NCBI GenBank assembly: GCA_964598765.1
Contig: CAZRCZ010000003.1
Coordinates: 124,001 to 188,000 of the forward strand
Direction of reading: 5' to 3'
DNA length: 64,000 bases
From: CAZRCZ01 sp964598765
GTDB lineage: Bacteria; Sumerlaeota; Sumerlaeia; MVZB01; JAJFLK01
In this document: positions 1 to 9,279 of the stretch, piece by piece
How the letters are laid out: each line of letters opens with the position of its first letter
Position numbering within the stretch: position 1 is the stretch's first letter
Program-made: the position numbers and the translations under genes
Notes under the pieces: generated by a model
Seen by the model: the letters and a program-made list of their open reading frames with translations, nothing else
The model's database searches: none
Told to the model about the DNA's origin: nothing

Positions 1-11
1 GACTGACGATC

Positions 12-986
12 ATGCACGAAAAAACGATCATTGACGAATCGCTGGTTCTGATCAAACAGATTCAGGATCAGCAGGTTGACCGGCAGAGACCGGTCCTGAT
101 GGTCATGGACGGAGAGAACATCAAGGCGCGGCACACGATAGATCAAACCGAAATGGTGGTCGGACGAGACATGACTTGCGACATCGTCTTGGGCGACACG
201 AAAAGCTCGCGTCGCCACGCCCGGCTGACTTACCAAAATTTGGATACTCCCGCCGCCCCTCCGCGCATCATCCTTCGCGATCTGAACAGCACGAACGGCG
301 TCTTCGTCAACGGACAAAAAATCAGCGAAGTTGAATTGAAGGACCGGGACAAAATTATCATCGGCACAAGCGAGATTAAATTTTGCCTGCGCGACGAATC
401 CACGCTTCGCGCCGAGCAACGGCTAATCGAACTGGCAACCACCGACGCCTTGACCACGTTGCGCAACCGCGCCGTTTTTGATTTGGAGATTCAGCGCGAG
501 TGGGACCGTGCGCGCCGTTATGAACGGCATCTTTCGCTCGTCATGCTCGACGTTGATTATTTCAAGCACTTCAACGACACCTACGGCCATCAAACCGGCG
601 ACCAAGTTTTGAGGGACATGGGGGCGTTGATCGCGCGCAATTCGCGTCTGAGCGACATTTCCTGCCGCTACGGCGGCGAGGAAATCGCCATCATTCTGCC
701 GGAAACTTCGATGGAGCGGGCTTTGATCCAAGCCGAGCGTATTCGCAGTTCCGTCGCCGCCCAATCATTTGGTTCCGCGGAAAATCCCTTGAAGGTCACC
801 GTAAGCGTCGGCGTGGCCGCAAGCCGAAGTTCGATGGAGCAGGCCGAAGATTTGATTCGCGCCGCTGACGAAGCGCTCTACCGCGCCAAGCAAGCCGGGC
901 GCAATCAGGTCTGTTGGCAGGGGACGACAGACCAGTTTAACTTGGGACCGGATCAAACCGCCGGCGGAAGCGACAAGGAATCCTGA
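12..986 (+). CDS. FHA-GGDEF diguanylate cyclase
   Basis: A cytoplasmic cyclase that probably makes cyclic di-GMP from two GTP, with an N-terminal phosphothreonine-reading FHA domain. The FHA core shows GRD (51-53) and SSRRHA (65-70), then LNSTNGVFVN (91-100). A GGDEF domain follows from about residue 145, with the active-site loop RYGGEEI (219-225). An RxxD inhibitory site (RLSD, 212-215) lies five residues upstream of the loop, so product inhibition is probably kept. There is no transmembrane segment. It converges on the histidine kinase gene and overlaps its 3' end by 34 bp. The ATG at 12 is close to the window edge, so an upstream start cannot be excluded. The GGEEI variant is common among active enzymes. 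Confidence 0.93.
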   Translation: MHEKTIIDESLVLIKQIQDQQVDRQRPVLMVMDGENIKARHTIDQTEMVVGRDMTCDIVLGDTKSSRRHARLTYQNLDTPAAPPRIILRDLNSTNGVFVNGQKISEVELKDRDKIIIGTSEIKFCLRDESTLRAEQRLIELATTDALTTLRNRAVFDLEIQREWDRARRYERHLSLVMLDVDYFKHFNDTYGHQTGDQVLRDMGALIARNSRLSDISCRYGGEEIAIILPETSMERALIQAERIRSSVAAQSFGSAENPLKVTVSVGVAASRSSMEQAEDLIRAADEALYRAKQAGRNQVCWQGTTDQFNLGPDQTAGGSDKES

Positions 987-2305
987 GCCGCCGCGTCGGG
1001 AAGGTGGATGACAAAAACCGCCGACTGGCCCGGTTTGGACGCCAGTTCCAATGAGCCGCCGTGTTCCTGAATGATCTTGCGCGTCACGGCCAACCCCAGT
1101 CCGGTTCCCTTGGAACCCTTGGTGCTAAAAAATGGCTCGAATAATCGTTCGACGTTTTCGGCGTCAACGCCCGGTCCTGAATCGGAGACTTGAATGACGA
1201 TGGCGGCCGGCGCAGGCCGGGAAAGGCGTCGAAGCGCTTCGGGAGAGGCATCGCGCCGAGCGAGAATTCGAATTTTCCCACCGGCGACGTTGGCGTCCAA
1301 TCCATTCTGGATAAGATTCAGTAAACAGCGATAGAGTTGGTTTCCGTCGGCGAAGACTAGTCGCGCATCCTCGCTCAAATTCACCTCGATCTCGCTCTTT
1401 TTCTCCTCGGCGGTCTTGCGCGTTGCCTCGACCAGTTCCTTGGTCAATTCGGCCAAGTCCACCCGACTGCAACATGGAGTCCGCTCCTTGGAATAATCCA
1501 ACATGTCGAGCGTGAGGGCGGAAATTCGCTGAACGCTCCGACGCAGGATGTCCATGGCCTGCCGGTGCATTTCCCAATCTTCTTTCTTGCGCGCCAAATC
1601 GCAGAGCGAAAGTCCGCCGCTCACGTTGGTGAGGAGGTTCTTGACGCAATGCGAGATTCCGGCCACCGTTTGGCCGACGGCGGCCAGCCGCTCGCTCTTG
1701 AGATTGCTCTCGTAGAGGCGGGAATTTTCAATGCTGATGGCCGCTTGGCTTCCCAAAATCGCCATGGCCGCCAAATCCCCTTGGTGAAAGGGACCGAGGG
1801 AGGGATCGGTGCGATTCAAGTTAATCGTCCCGAGGACGCCTCCTCGCGCGCGCAAGGGAACGCACATCGCGGAAATGATGAAGCGTCCCGTGCCCAGCGA
1901 GGAAAATTTCTCGCTTCGCACGATGCCGTCCAAAATCGTCGGTTGATTGTGTTCGATCACCCATTCCGCGATGCTTCCCTTGCGCGGAATATATCCCCGC
2001 TGGGTCATTTCGGCGGGGAGACCCTGAGAGGCCAACATTTCCAGCCGATCGGTCTTTTTGTCAAAAAGAAGAACCGAGCCTTCCTGCGCGCTCAATTCAC
2101 GCATCGTCAAGTCCAGAACGGTTGAGAGAACCTTGGGCAATTCCAGATTGGAGACAATGGCCTGACAGATGGCGAGCAGGGAAGGATTGACTTGAAAACC
2201 TGGGTGTTCGGCTCGGTGGTGTTCATGGAGGGGAGGCGAGATCGTCGGCGACTGTGAAATGGTCGCGGTCTTGGTAGGGGTGGGATCGGGGGGGCGCAGT
2301 CTCAT
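953..2305 (-). CDS. GAF-domain sensor histidine kinase
   Basis: A soluble histidine kinase of about 450 residues. A GAF sensory domain spans roughly residues 55-203, followed by a dimerisation helix with the phospho-acceptor in GISHCVKN (His229). The HATPase domain carries the N box NLIQNGLDAN, G1 DSGPGVD and G2 GTGLGLAV. No membrane segment is seen, so it probably senses a cytoplasmic ligand or redox state. I chose the ATG at 2305; the longer frame begins with a TTG at 2347 and adds 14 unconvincing residues. It lies 60 bp downstream of the sigma-factor gene in the same direction, so co-transcription is likely. No response regulator is adjacent. It overlaps the FHA-GGDEF gene tail to tail. 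Confidence 0.92.
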   Translation of the reverse strand: MRLRPPDPTPTKTATISQSPTISPPLHEHHRAEHPGFQVNPSLLAICQAIVSNLELPKVLSTVLDLTMRELSAQEGSVLLFDKKTDRLEMLASQGLPAEMTQRGYIPRKGSIAEWVIEHNQPTILDGIVRSEKFSSLGTGRFIISAMCVPLRARGGVLGTINLNRTDPSLGPFHQGDLAAMAILGSQAAISIENSRLYESNLKSERLAAVGQTVAGISHCVKNLLTNVSGGLSLCDLARKKEDWEMHRQAMDILRRSVQRISALTLDMLDYSKERTPCCSRVDLAELTKELVEATRKTAEEKKSEIEVNLSEDARLVFADGNQLYRCLLNLIQNGLDANVAGGKIRILARRDASPEALRRLSRPAPAAIVIQVSDSGPGVDAENVERLFEPFFSTKGSKGTGLGLAVTRKIIQEHGGSLELASKPGQSAVFVIHLPDAAAQDSLSLPPAV

Positions 2306-2365
2306 AATCCGCTCACCGCTGTCCCGCCGATAGGCTGACGATCCCAATCTCAGTCAAATGGATTG

Positions 2366-3241
2366 CTATGGTTCAAGCGCCTTCAGGAGGCGTCCGCGCA
2401 ATCGGAGAATGGCCCGAGTGTGAATTTGCGAAACCCGACTTTCCGTGACGGACAAAACTTCGCCGATTTCCTTCATGGTCAGCTCTTCGTAATAGTAGAG
2501 GGCGATGACGAGCCGCTCCTTTTCAGGCATGAGGTCAATCGTGTCGGCGACGGAACGGTAGATTTGTTCAAGCGTGAGGTTTTGAGTAAGGGAGGGATGA
2601 TCGGCGTCGGTGAGACATTCCAGCAAATTGCTCTCAAATCCCTCTTCGCCTCCTCCCCGGAGTTCATCCAAACTGATCAGCGCCGATCCGCGGGCTTCGG
2701 CCACGAGTTCGTCGAACTCCGCGGCGTTGCACCCCAAGCACGCCATCATTTCCGAGTCGGTGGCCGTTCTGCCAAGTTTCTGTTCCAGTTCGGCGTAGGC
2801 TTTTTCCAGTCGCGTCGCCTTCTGGCGGATGGAGCGGGGCACCCAATCCAGCGCGCGGAGATCGTCGAGAATCGCGCCACGAATCCGAAACTCGGCGTAG
2901 GTTTTGAATTGGGTTTCTTGGGATCGGTCGAATTTTTCCAGCGCGTCAATCAAACCGATCACGCCCGATTCGATCAAATCGTTGACCTCGATGTGACTCG
3001 GCAACCGCCCCGCGATGCGATGGGCGATGAATTTCACCAGAGGAAGGTATTCGAGAATCAGCTCGTTGCGCCGGGTCAGATCAGCGGGCGAGGCGCCGGA
3101 GGAATCGGACGAGAAATTTTTTTTCCGCGCCTCATTTGGCTCCGAAGGTAGGGGGGATGAACGTTCCCATGCGCGTTTTTCGGAATCTTTGTAACCGTCG
3201 GTTCCGGTGTCCGGCGCCCATGGCAAAGGTGTGATTGACAT
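2366..3241 (-). CDS. FliA/WhiG-type RNA polymerase sigma factor
   Basis: An alternative sigma-70 family factor of the sigma-28 type, about 291 residues. Region 2 is clear: LEYLPLVKFIAHRIAGRLP, then DLIESGVIGLIDALEKFD and FKTYAEFRIRGAILDDLR. The family-typical stretch WVPRSIRQKA precedes region 3. Region 4 has LMPEKERLVIALYYYEELT and the helix-turn-helix EIGEVLSVTESRVSQIHTRA. The ATG at 3241 is preferred because GAGGAGG sits about 8 nt upstream; a GTG at 3265 is the alternative. In many phyla this family controls flagellar genes, but none are in this window, so the regulon is unknown here. It is followed by the GAF histidine kinase, which suggests a shared signalling unit. Confidence 0.93.
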   Translation of the reverse strand: MSITPLPWAPDTGTDGYKDSEKRAWERSSPLPSEPNEARKKNFSSDSSGASPADLTRRNELILEYLPLVKFIAHRIAGRLPSHIEVNDLIESGVIGLIDALEKFDRSQETQFKTYAEFRIRGAILDDLRALDWVPRSIRQKATRLEKAYAELEQKLGRTATDSEMMACLGCNAAEFDELVAEARGSALISLDELRGGGEEGFESNLLECLTDADHPSLTQNLTLEQIYRSVADTIDLMPEKERLVIALYYYEELTMKEIGEVLSVTESRVSQIHTRAILRLRGRLLKALEP

Positions 3242-3304
3242 TCCGAAGTCCTCCTCAGACTCCACTGCCCCAGCAAAGCGAACGATTTCACGGGACCCAT
3301 CCCG

Positions 3305-3633
3305 CTACGTTCCATCCCTGAACCAATTCCACTTAAGCAAGAATATATCCATATTGTCAATAGGGAGTTCGACGCCCTTGATATTCAACGCTTCCCCAAA
3401 AAAATCACATTGCCCCCGACAACAAAGTTGCTTAACGCATTGATGTTATTAAACTTGTGATGCCAACCATCGTAATCTCCTTTGATTCGAATTATTTCGG
3501 CGCAGACAACGATGCGGAAACACCGCTCGAATTCGGCAACAAATTGACGCACAATTTTAGTGAATCGCCAATTTATTGACGTTCCAATCTTAAGGATGCA
3601 GATTGGAGCGAAATCATTTATTTTCAAGATCAA
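3305..3633 (-). pseudogene. Possible frameshifted small gene (unknown family)
   Basis: The 436-bp stretch 3242-3677 between the sigma-factor and glycosyltransferase genes has no intact gene I recognise. On the minus strand a reading frame from about 3633 gives plausible protein text (for example IIRIKGDYDGWHHKF and NINALSNFVVGGNVIF). It stops just after a run of seven A (3398-3404 on the plus strand). Adding one base there joins it to a second open stretch reading GEALNIKGVELPIDNMDIF, ending at a TAG at 3305-3307. This suggests a decayed small gene with a homopolymer frameshift. I do not recognise the family. A competing plus-strand reading of 39 codons (from 3462) also exists. Confidence 0.3.
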
Positions 3634-3677
3634 GGATTTTTACCGCCATCCTCGGCGGGCAACGCAAAGGAAATGAG

Positions 3678-4826
3678 TTGAACTTCCTCTTTCTCGAAAC
3701 GGTCGGATACGAATCGGCGCTGAGACTTTCGGGTCATCATTACGCGCGGTTGTTGGTCAAGCGCGGTCATCGCGTTGTTTCGCTCTCTTCTCCGGTCTCG
3801 CCGTTCCATTGTCTTTCGCGATCACAGGATATCGAACGGAGATTTGAAAATCATCGCCGGGGATTCACGGAGGTTCCGGGGGGCGTTCTGCATTACGTTC
3901 CGCAAGCTTGCTTTCCCGTCCGCGACATTTTTCCTTTGGACCGCGTCTGGGCGTTGCGGCTTTCCGCGCGATCTTATCGAAGCGACGTGATGAGTCGTCT
4001 GCGAAATGTGTATTTTAAGCCTGACGTCGTCAGTCTTCAAAACCTGATGTTTTATCCCCTTGCCCATTGCTTCCCGAAGGCCATTTTGCATTACCGAATG
4101 GTTGACCTCATCGAGGGATTCACCGACATGCCGGCTTCAATGATTCGGCTGGAGAAAAAAATCTTGGATGAAGCCGATTTGGTTTCGATTACCTCGGAGC
4201 AATTTGCCTTCAAACTTCAAGGAGCCAACCGCGCCAAGATGATCGTCGCGCGCAATGGCGTGGACGTGGAGCATTTCAGCGCGCCGAGACCGAAACCGGC
4301 GGCGTATTCGGCGGTTCAATCGCCAATCGCGGTTTACGTCGGCGCACTGCGGGCTTGGTTCGATTGGGATTTACTTCATCGCGCCGTTGAAGTCTTGCGC
4401 GACGTTCATTTTTTCGTCATTTCTCCCGATGCCCCGCGTTTGGATATGGCGCGGCTTCCCAATTTCACTCATCTGCCCGGTATTCCTTACGAAGAAATTC
4501 CCCCGTATTACCAAAATGCGACGGTGGGCATCATCCCCTTTCAGAATTCGCCCTTGGTCAGCGGGGTCAATCCGATCAAAATGTTCGAGTGTTTGGCGGC
4601 GGGAACCCCGGTTGTCGCTTCGGATTGGCCGGAGTTGAGAACGATGAATGCTCCCATCAGTTTGGCGCAAAACGCCGATGAATTCATTGGTGAAATCAAG
4701 CGATCCGTTTCAACTGCCAAGCCTTCTTCCGAATCTTACAAGGAATTCCTTTCCTCGCACAGTTGGGACGCCAATTTGGATGTTCTTTTGGCTCGAATTG
4801 GCTTAAACTTATCGCCGCCAAAATGA
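3678..4826 (+). CDS. Family 1/4-like glycosyltransferase
   Basis: A cytoplasmic GT-B fold glycosyltransferase of about 382 residues, probably moving a sugar from a nucleotide-sugar donor onto a surface glycan or lipid carrier. The N-terminal half begins with NFLFLETVGYES and has HHYARLLVKRGHRVV, a typical acceptor-domain start. The donor half has ARNGVDVEHF, YVGALRAWFDW and the nucleotide-sugar motif NPIKMFECLAAGTPVVASD. The start is most likely the TTG at 3678, with AAAGGA 6 nt upstream; the longer frame from 3603 lacks a plausible ribosome-binding site. Its stop overlaps the next ATG (ATGA), coupling it to the mannose-1-phosphate guanylyltransferase gene, which suggests GDP-mannose as the donor. 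That substrate is an inference from context. Confidence 0.88.
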   Translation: MNFLFLETVGYESALRLSGHHYARLLVKRGHRVVSLSSPVSPFHCLSRSQDIERRFENHRRGFTEVPGGVLHYVPQACFPVRDIFPLDRVWALRLSARSYRSDVMSRLRNVYFKPDVVSLQNLMFYPLAHCFPKAILHYRMVDLIEGFTDMPASMIRLEKKILDEADLVSITSEQFAFKLQGANRAKMIVARNGVDVEHFSAPRPKPAAYSAVQSPIAVYVGALRAWFDWDLLHRAVEVLRDVHFFVISPDAPRLDMARLPNFTHLPGIPYEEIPPYYQNATVGIIPFQNSPLVSGVNPIKMFECLAAGTPVVASDWPELRTMNAPISLAQNADEFIGEIKRSVSTAKPSSESYKEFLSSHSWDANLDVLLARIGLNLSPPK

Positions 4827-5968
4827 GCAATCGAACGCATCAAAGCCGTCTGCCGGAGGACGCCGTCATGGTGATCATGGCGGGCGGTTCCGGAGAACGA
4901 TTCTGGCCGGCGAGCAACCGATCCACCCCGAAGCAATTGTTGAAGCTCCGAGGGCGAACGACGCTGATTGAAGAAGCCTTCAATCGGGCGGCGGGGTTGG
5001 TTTCCTTGGAACGAATTTACGTTGTCGCCGGAGAAGAAATAAGAAAGAACATTTTCCGAAATTTGCCGCGCCTGCGGCGGTCCAATTACATAGCCGAGCC
5101 GATGGCGCGCAACACGGCGGCATGTTTGGGCCTCACCGCTTGCAGAATTGAAGCGATTCATGGAACCGAAACGCCGATTGGGATTTTGACGGCGGATCAC
5201 GTCATCGAAGAAGGGGCCTCATTCCGCTACGCCATTGTCTCCGCGATGAACCACGCCGCCCACTCCGACGATTTGGTGGTCATCGGGATTCGCCCCACGC
5301 ATCCCGAAACCGGATATGGATACGTGGAGTTGGCCCAAAAAAGAAGTCTCCCGCAAAATTCAACTTCGACAGAACCGGTTTATCGTGTCAAGCGCTTCAC
5401 TGAAAAACCGGATCTGAAAACCGCCCGACGTTTTGTGAGCAAGAAAAATTACCTTTGGAACAGCGGCATGTTTTTTTGGCGAGCGGGCGTCTTGCTGGAG
5501 GCGTTTGACCGATTCCAGCCGGAGATGGCGGAGCGATGGAGGCGATTGCGCAAAGCGTCTTCCCATCAGCGTGGCGGTTTGGTCAAAAGGATGTTCAAAT
5601 CGCTTCCTTCGCTCTCGATAGACGTCGCCATCATGGAGCGCGCGGATCACGTTGCCGCTGTCACGGGGCGTTTTAAGTGGGAGGACGTCGGAAGCTGGGA
5701 CGCCCTTGCGCGCGTCAAGCCGCTCGACGCCGACGGCAATTGCCGAATCGGTCCCTCCGTAGCGCTGGATTCCCATGACAACATCATCTACAATGGGAAC
5801 GACCATGACGGAAAGGGAAGTCAGACGATGATCGTGCTGAACGGCGTTCACGACTTGGTGATCGCTCGGACGGACAAGGCCATTCTCATCACGCCCAAAT
5901 CCGAAGCCCAAAAAATCAAGCAAGTCGTCCGACATTTGAGGGAAATCCATCGGGAAGACCTTCTATAA
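4823..5968 (+). CDS. manC: Mannose-1-phosphate guanylyltransferase
   Basis: Makes GDP-mannose from mannose-1-phosphate and GTP in the cytoplasm. The protein has about 381 residues. It carries the nucleotidyltransferase signature MAGGSGERFWPAS near residue 19, PKQLLKL, the loop RFTEKPD, the WNSGMFFWRAG stretch and FKWEDVGSWDAL. It is the single-domain type and lacks the phosphomannose isomerase domain found in longer bifunctional enzymes. The start at 4823 gives a 4-bp ATGA overlap with the upstream glycosyltransferase; the frame is open further upstream, inside that gene. The gene pair points to mannose-containing polysaccharide or glycolipid synthesis. Confidence 0.94.
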   Translation: MSNRTHQSRLPEDAVMVIMAGGSGERFWPASNRSTPKQLLKLRGRTTLIEEAFNRAAGLVSLERIYVVAGEEIRKNIFRNLPRLRRSNYIAEPMARNTAACLGLTACRIEAIHGTETPIGILTADHVIEEGASFRYAIVSAMNHAAHSDDLVVIGIRPTHPETGYGYVELAQKRSLPQNSTSTEPVYRVKRFTEKPDLKTARRFVSKKNYLWNSGMFFWRAGVLLEAFDRFQPEMAERWRRLRKASSHQRGGLVKRMFKSLPSLSIDVAIMERADHVAAVTGRFKWEDVGSWDALARVKPLDADGNCRIGPSVALDSHDNIIYNGNDHDGKGSQTMIVLNGVHDLVIARTDKAILITPKSEAQKIKQVVRHLREIHREDLL

Positions 5969-5990
5969 TTCCGTGGAAGGAGATTCCAAC

Positions 5991-6947
5991 ATGATTCAAA
6001 ATCAACAATATTCAAGGTTCCGCATTTCGGCGCGTTCGGTTTCGATTCAGATGCTGGCGTTGATCCTCTTCGCCGAAAACGCCGCGACTGTTTTCGCGGC
6101 CAATCTGCCCGAAGGGTGGCTCACCGATTGGAAAAAAGCGACGGCGCAGGCCAAGGAACAGAAGAAACCGATCCTCGCCGTATTTTCAGCCGCGTGGTGC
6201 GGTCCCTGCCAACAAATGGTGCATGAAGTTTATCCCAAACCCGCGGTCAAGGAAGTGTTGAAGGATTGGGTCGCCGTTTATATTGACGAAGCGCAAGATC
6301 GCAAGACGCTGGAAAAATTCAAGATCGAGGCATTTCCGACGTTCATCCTGCTTTCGTCTCAGGCGGAGGAGGAGGATCGCGTCATGGGGGCGCGGGCCGA
6401 AAGGGATTTTGTCTCTCTTCTAAAAGACCACAAACGATTGACCGCGCGGTTGGCGGATCTGAAGGCCAAGCTTGACAAGGATGAAAAGAACGCCGCGCTC
6501 TGGAAGGATTTGGGGGACGTTTACATTCAGAAAGACAAAGCCGACGAGGCGATCAAGGCGTATGACAAGGCCGCGTCGTTCGATCCGGAAGACAAGACCG
6601 GCGTCGCCGCCGACGTTTACTTTTACCATGCGCTTCCGAAGAAAAAAACCGAGCTTGAGGATTCGATCAAAAAGCTCGCGGAGTTCGAGCAAAAATTCCC
6701 CAAGAGTTCTCTCATTGCCCAAGCCGCGCTTTATCGGGCTTGGATGGTCGCCGACGCGGGACGAACCGAGGAAGCGATTAATCTGCTAAAGGACGGCATC
6801 AAGAAATTCCCTGACACCGCTTCCGGTGACCAAATGAAACAAACCTTGGAAATGTTGGAGAATGAAGCCAAGGAAGAAGCGAAGGAAAAAGAAAAAGCTC
6901 ACGGTGAATCGCCGAAAACCAATCCGGATTCACCAAAAGCAAAATAA
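5991..6947 (+). CDS. Secreted thioredoxin-fold protein with TPRs
   Basis: An exported protein of about 318 residues. The N-terminus has an n-region with several Arg and a hydrophobic core (IQMLALILFAENAATVFA), consistent with a Sec signal peptide. The thioredoxin domain follows, with AAWCGPCQQM as the redox CxxC and the cis-proline region AFPTFILL. The C-terminal half has TPR-like repeats (LWKDLGDVYIQKDKADEAIK) and ends in a Lys/Glu-rich tail. It probably acts in periplasmic thiol chemistry or assembly. The ATG at 5991 has AAGGAG about 8 nt upstream, better than the GTG at 5973. It starts 22 bp after manC in the same direction. It converges on recD2. Confidence 0.9.
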   Translation: MIQNQQYSRFRISARSVSIQMLALILFAENAATVFAANLPEGWLTDWKKATAQAKEQKKPILAVFSAAWCGPCQQMVHEVYPKPAVKEVLKDWVAVYIDEAQDRKTLEKFKIEAFPTFILLSSQAEEEDRVMGARAERDFVSLLKDHKRLTARLADLKAKLDKDEKNAALWKDLGDVYIQKDKADEAIKAYDKAASFDPEDKTGVAADVYFYHALPKKKTELEDSIKKLAEFEQKFPKSSLIAQAALYRAWMVADAGRTEEAINLLKDGIKKFPDTASGDQMKQTLEMLENEAKEEAKEKEKAHGESPKTNPDSPKAK

Positions 6948-6950
6948 ATG

Positions 6951-6971
6951 CGATCCGCTGGACGCGGATTG
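6951..6971 (+). terminator. Weak hairpin between convergent genes
   Basis: CGATCCGC and GCGGATTG pair around the loop TGGAC, with one G-U pair, and are followed by TTCTTGG. It lies between the convergent thioredoxin-TPR and recD2 genes, where a terminator is expected. The tail is only partly T-rich. The T-rich sequence just downstream also resembles a dispersed repeat ('CTTGGCGTCTTGGTG'). Confidence 0.35.
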
Positions 6972-7011
6972 TTCTTGGCGTCTTGGTGTCTTTGTTTCTT
7001 GGTTGTGAGGA

Positions 7012-9279
7012 TCATGAGACTTCGATGTTTTTGCGCAGATAAGTCTCCAGCGCCGAATTTCTTCGGCTCCGTGCCACGTCGCGCACCGCCTTCCATAACG
7101 CCTGCTTGCTCCCGACGATGCAGGCGAGTTCCCGCGCGCGGGTGAGCGCCGTGTAGAGCAAGTTCCGCTGAAGCATGACGTAGTGCCGCGTGTGAAGGGG
7201 AATGACGACGGCGCGATATTCCGAGCCTTGGGATTTGTGGATCGTCACGGCGTAGGCGAGGGTCAGTTGCTGGGTTTCATCCGCGAGGTAGCTGACCGTC
7301 CTCCCCTCAAAGTCCACGAGGATTTCGCCGGACTCGGCGTCGAGGAAATTCACCCGTCCGATGTCCCCATTGAAAACGTCCTTGTCGTAATTGTTCGCCA
7401 TCTGCATGACGCGGTCGCCAACGCGCAAGGTTTGCATCGTGTCGTCCTCATCTGTTGAGTCTGCCGCTTCGACCAACACCGAATCACTTGGGGATTTTTC
7501 CTGCATTTTTGGCGGGTTGAGAATTTTCTGCAATTCGCGGTTGAGAGTCCGGACGCCCAGCTCGCCACGCCGCATCGGGGTCAAGATTTGAACGTCACGT
7601 TGCGGATTGAATCCGTATTTTCGAGGAATCCGCTCCGCGACGAGCGTCTTGATCGTTTCCAAAATCGCGTCCGGCTCCTTGCGTTCGATGAAAAAGAAAT
7701 CGGGCGATTCCATCCCGCGCGGCGACTCCAGAAGCGGAGCTTCGCCGCGATTGATCCGGTGCGCGTTGACGACGATGAGGCTCGATTGCGCTTGGCGAAA
7801 GATTTCCGTGAGGCGCGCCACGGGCATAATTTCCGAGGCAAGCACGTCGCGCAAAACGCATCCCGGCCCCACCGGAGGGAGTTGGTCTTCATCGCCGACC
7901 AGAAGGAGGCATGTTCCGTTCCCGATGGCGCGGAACAGGTCGCTCGCCAAAACCACGTCGAGCATCGAAGATTCGTCAATGATGACCAGATCGGCTTCGA
8001 GCGGTTTTCTTCCGTCATGCGAGAATCGTCCCGTGTGCGCTTGAAATCCAAGAAGGCGGTGGATCGTTTCGGCCTGCATGCGGGAGGTTTCGGAGAGGCG
8101 TCGCGCGGCCCGCCCGGTCGGCGCGGCCAATTTGACGGTCAATCTTCCCTCTTGAAAAAGTTTAATGATCGCGCGCAACGTCGTCGTTTTTCCCGTGCCC
8201 GGTCCGCCGGTCAGAACCATCATTCCCTCCCGCGCGAGGGTCAATGCGGCTTCGTGTTGGGTTTCGCTCAATTGAAATTTGAACCGACGTTGAAACGTCT
8301 CGAGAGATTCCTCCAAGTTAATTTGCGGGAGACGGCGTTTGGCGGCGAGAATCCGGCGCAAATGGAGGGCGCATTGGGTTTCGGCCTCATGGAGCGTCGG
8401 AAGAAAAACCGCCGTCGCATCGCCGATCTCTTCCTGAATTAGTTTCTTCTGCGCGATCATTTCGTCCAGCCGTTGCTCAACCCGGACTTGGTCGAGCGCA
8501 AGCAGATCAGTCGCAAGCTGGATCAAGGATTCCTCCGGCAGAAAGGTGTGCCCTTCCTCCGCCTGCGACTCAAGAACGTGAACCAACGCCGATTCGATCC
8601 GTTCGGGCGAATCGCGCCCGACGCCAAGTTGACGGGCGATGGCGTCGGCGCGATGGAACCCGATTCCGCGAACTTCCGCCGCGAGGCGGTAGGGATTGGA
8701 GCGCACGATGGAAAGCGCGGAATCGCCGTAAGCCCGGCGCAGTCGCGCGGCCCATGAGGGAGCGATGCCGTGATCGCCGAGGAACGTGGTCAATTCGCGG
8801 TCGCCCCGGCTTTGCGTCCACGCCCGCTTGAGCGACTCAAATCGAATGCGGGTGATCCCCTTGACCCTGCGCAATTGCTCGACGTCGCGGTCCAAAATTT
8901 CAAAGGTCTTCTCGCCGAATTCCGCGACGATTCGACGCGCCAGAACGGGACCGATCCCCTTCAACGCCCCCGACGCCAAATAGGCTTCGATTCCGCGCGC
9001 GCCGCTCGGAAGCGAGGGTTTGAACCAATCGGCCTTGAATTGCGGACCGTGACGCGGATGGATCGCCCAGCGTCCCTCCGCTTCGATGCACTCGCCAACT
9101 TCGATCCCCGGAAGCGAACCGACCAGCACCACCTCTTTGCGTTTGTCCAGTTTGTCCGGTTCGACCTTTTCCAGCGGCTCAAGCTTCACCACGCGGTAGT
9201 CGTTCTCCGCGTTGTGATACGTCAAACGAAGAACGGTTCCTCGAATGCGCTCGGTGCGGGATTCGCGTTCGCCATTCAT
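7012..9279 (-). CDS. recD2: RecD2-type ATP-dependent DNA helicase
   Basis: A 5'-3' DNA helicase of superfamily 1B, about 755 residues, normal for the RecBC-independent RecD2 group. The N-terminal region carries helix-hairpin-helix text (IGPVLARRIVAEFG and VRGIGFHRADAIARQLG). The motor begins with Walker A LTGGPGTGKTTTL, followed by Walker B VIIDESSMLD and GDEDQLPPVG. Near the end are YAVTIHKSQGSEY and YTALTRAR, the conserved C-terminal helicase motifs. The frame stays open to 10146, but the real start is the ATG at 9279, overlapping the stop of the upstream glycosyltransferase gene as ATGA. The coupling to tsaB and a glycosyltransferase gene is unusual. It probably acts in recombination, repair or replication restart. 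Confidence 0.94.
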   Translation of the reverse strand: MNGERESRTERIRGTVLRLTYHNAENDYRVVKLEPLEKVEPDKLDKRKEVVLVGSLPGIEVGECIEAEGRWAIHPRHGPQFKADWFKPSLPSGARGIEAYLASGALKGIGPVLARRIVAEFGEKTFEILDRDVEQLRRVKGITRIRFESLKRAWTQSRGDRELTTFLGDHGIAPSWAARLRRAYGDSALSIVRSNPYRLAAEVRGIGFHRADAIARQLGVGRDSPERIESALVHVLESQAEEGHTFLPEESLIQLATDLLALDQVRVEQRLDEMIAQKKLIQEEIGDATAVFLPTLHEAETQCALHLRRILAAKRRLPQINLEESLETFQRRFKFQLSETQHEAALTLAREGMMVLTGGPGTGKTTTLRAIIKLFQEGRLTVKLAAPTGRAARRLSETSRMQAETIHRLLGFQAHTGRFSHDGRKPLEADLVIIDESSMLDVVLASDLFRAIGNGTCLLLVGDEDQLPPVGPGCVLRDVLASEIMPVARLTEIFRQAQSSLIVVNAHRINRGEAPLLESPRGMESPDFFFIERKEPDAILETIKTLVAERIPRKYGFNPQRDVQILTPMRRGELGVRTLNRELQKILNPPKMQEKSPSDSVLVEAADSTDEDDTMQTLRVGDRVMQMANNYDKDVFNGDIGRVNFLDAESGEILVDFEGRTVSYLADETQQLTLAYAVTIHKSQGSEYRAVVIPLHTRHYVMLQRNLLYTALTRARELACIVGSKQALWKAVRDVARSRRNSALETYLRKNIEVS

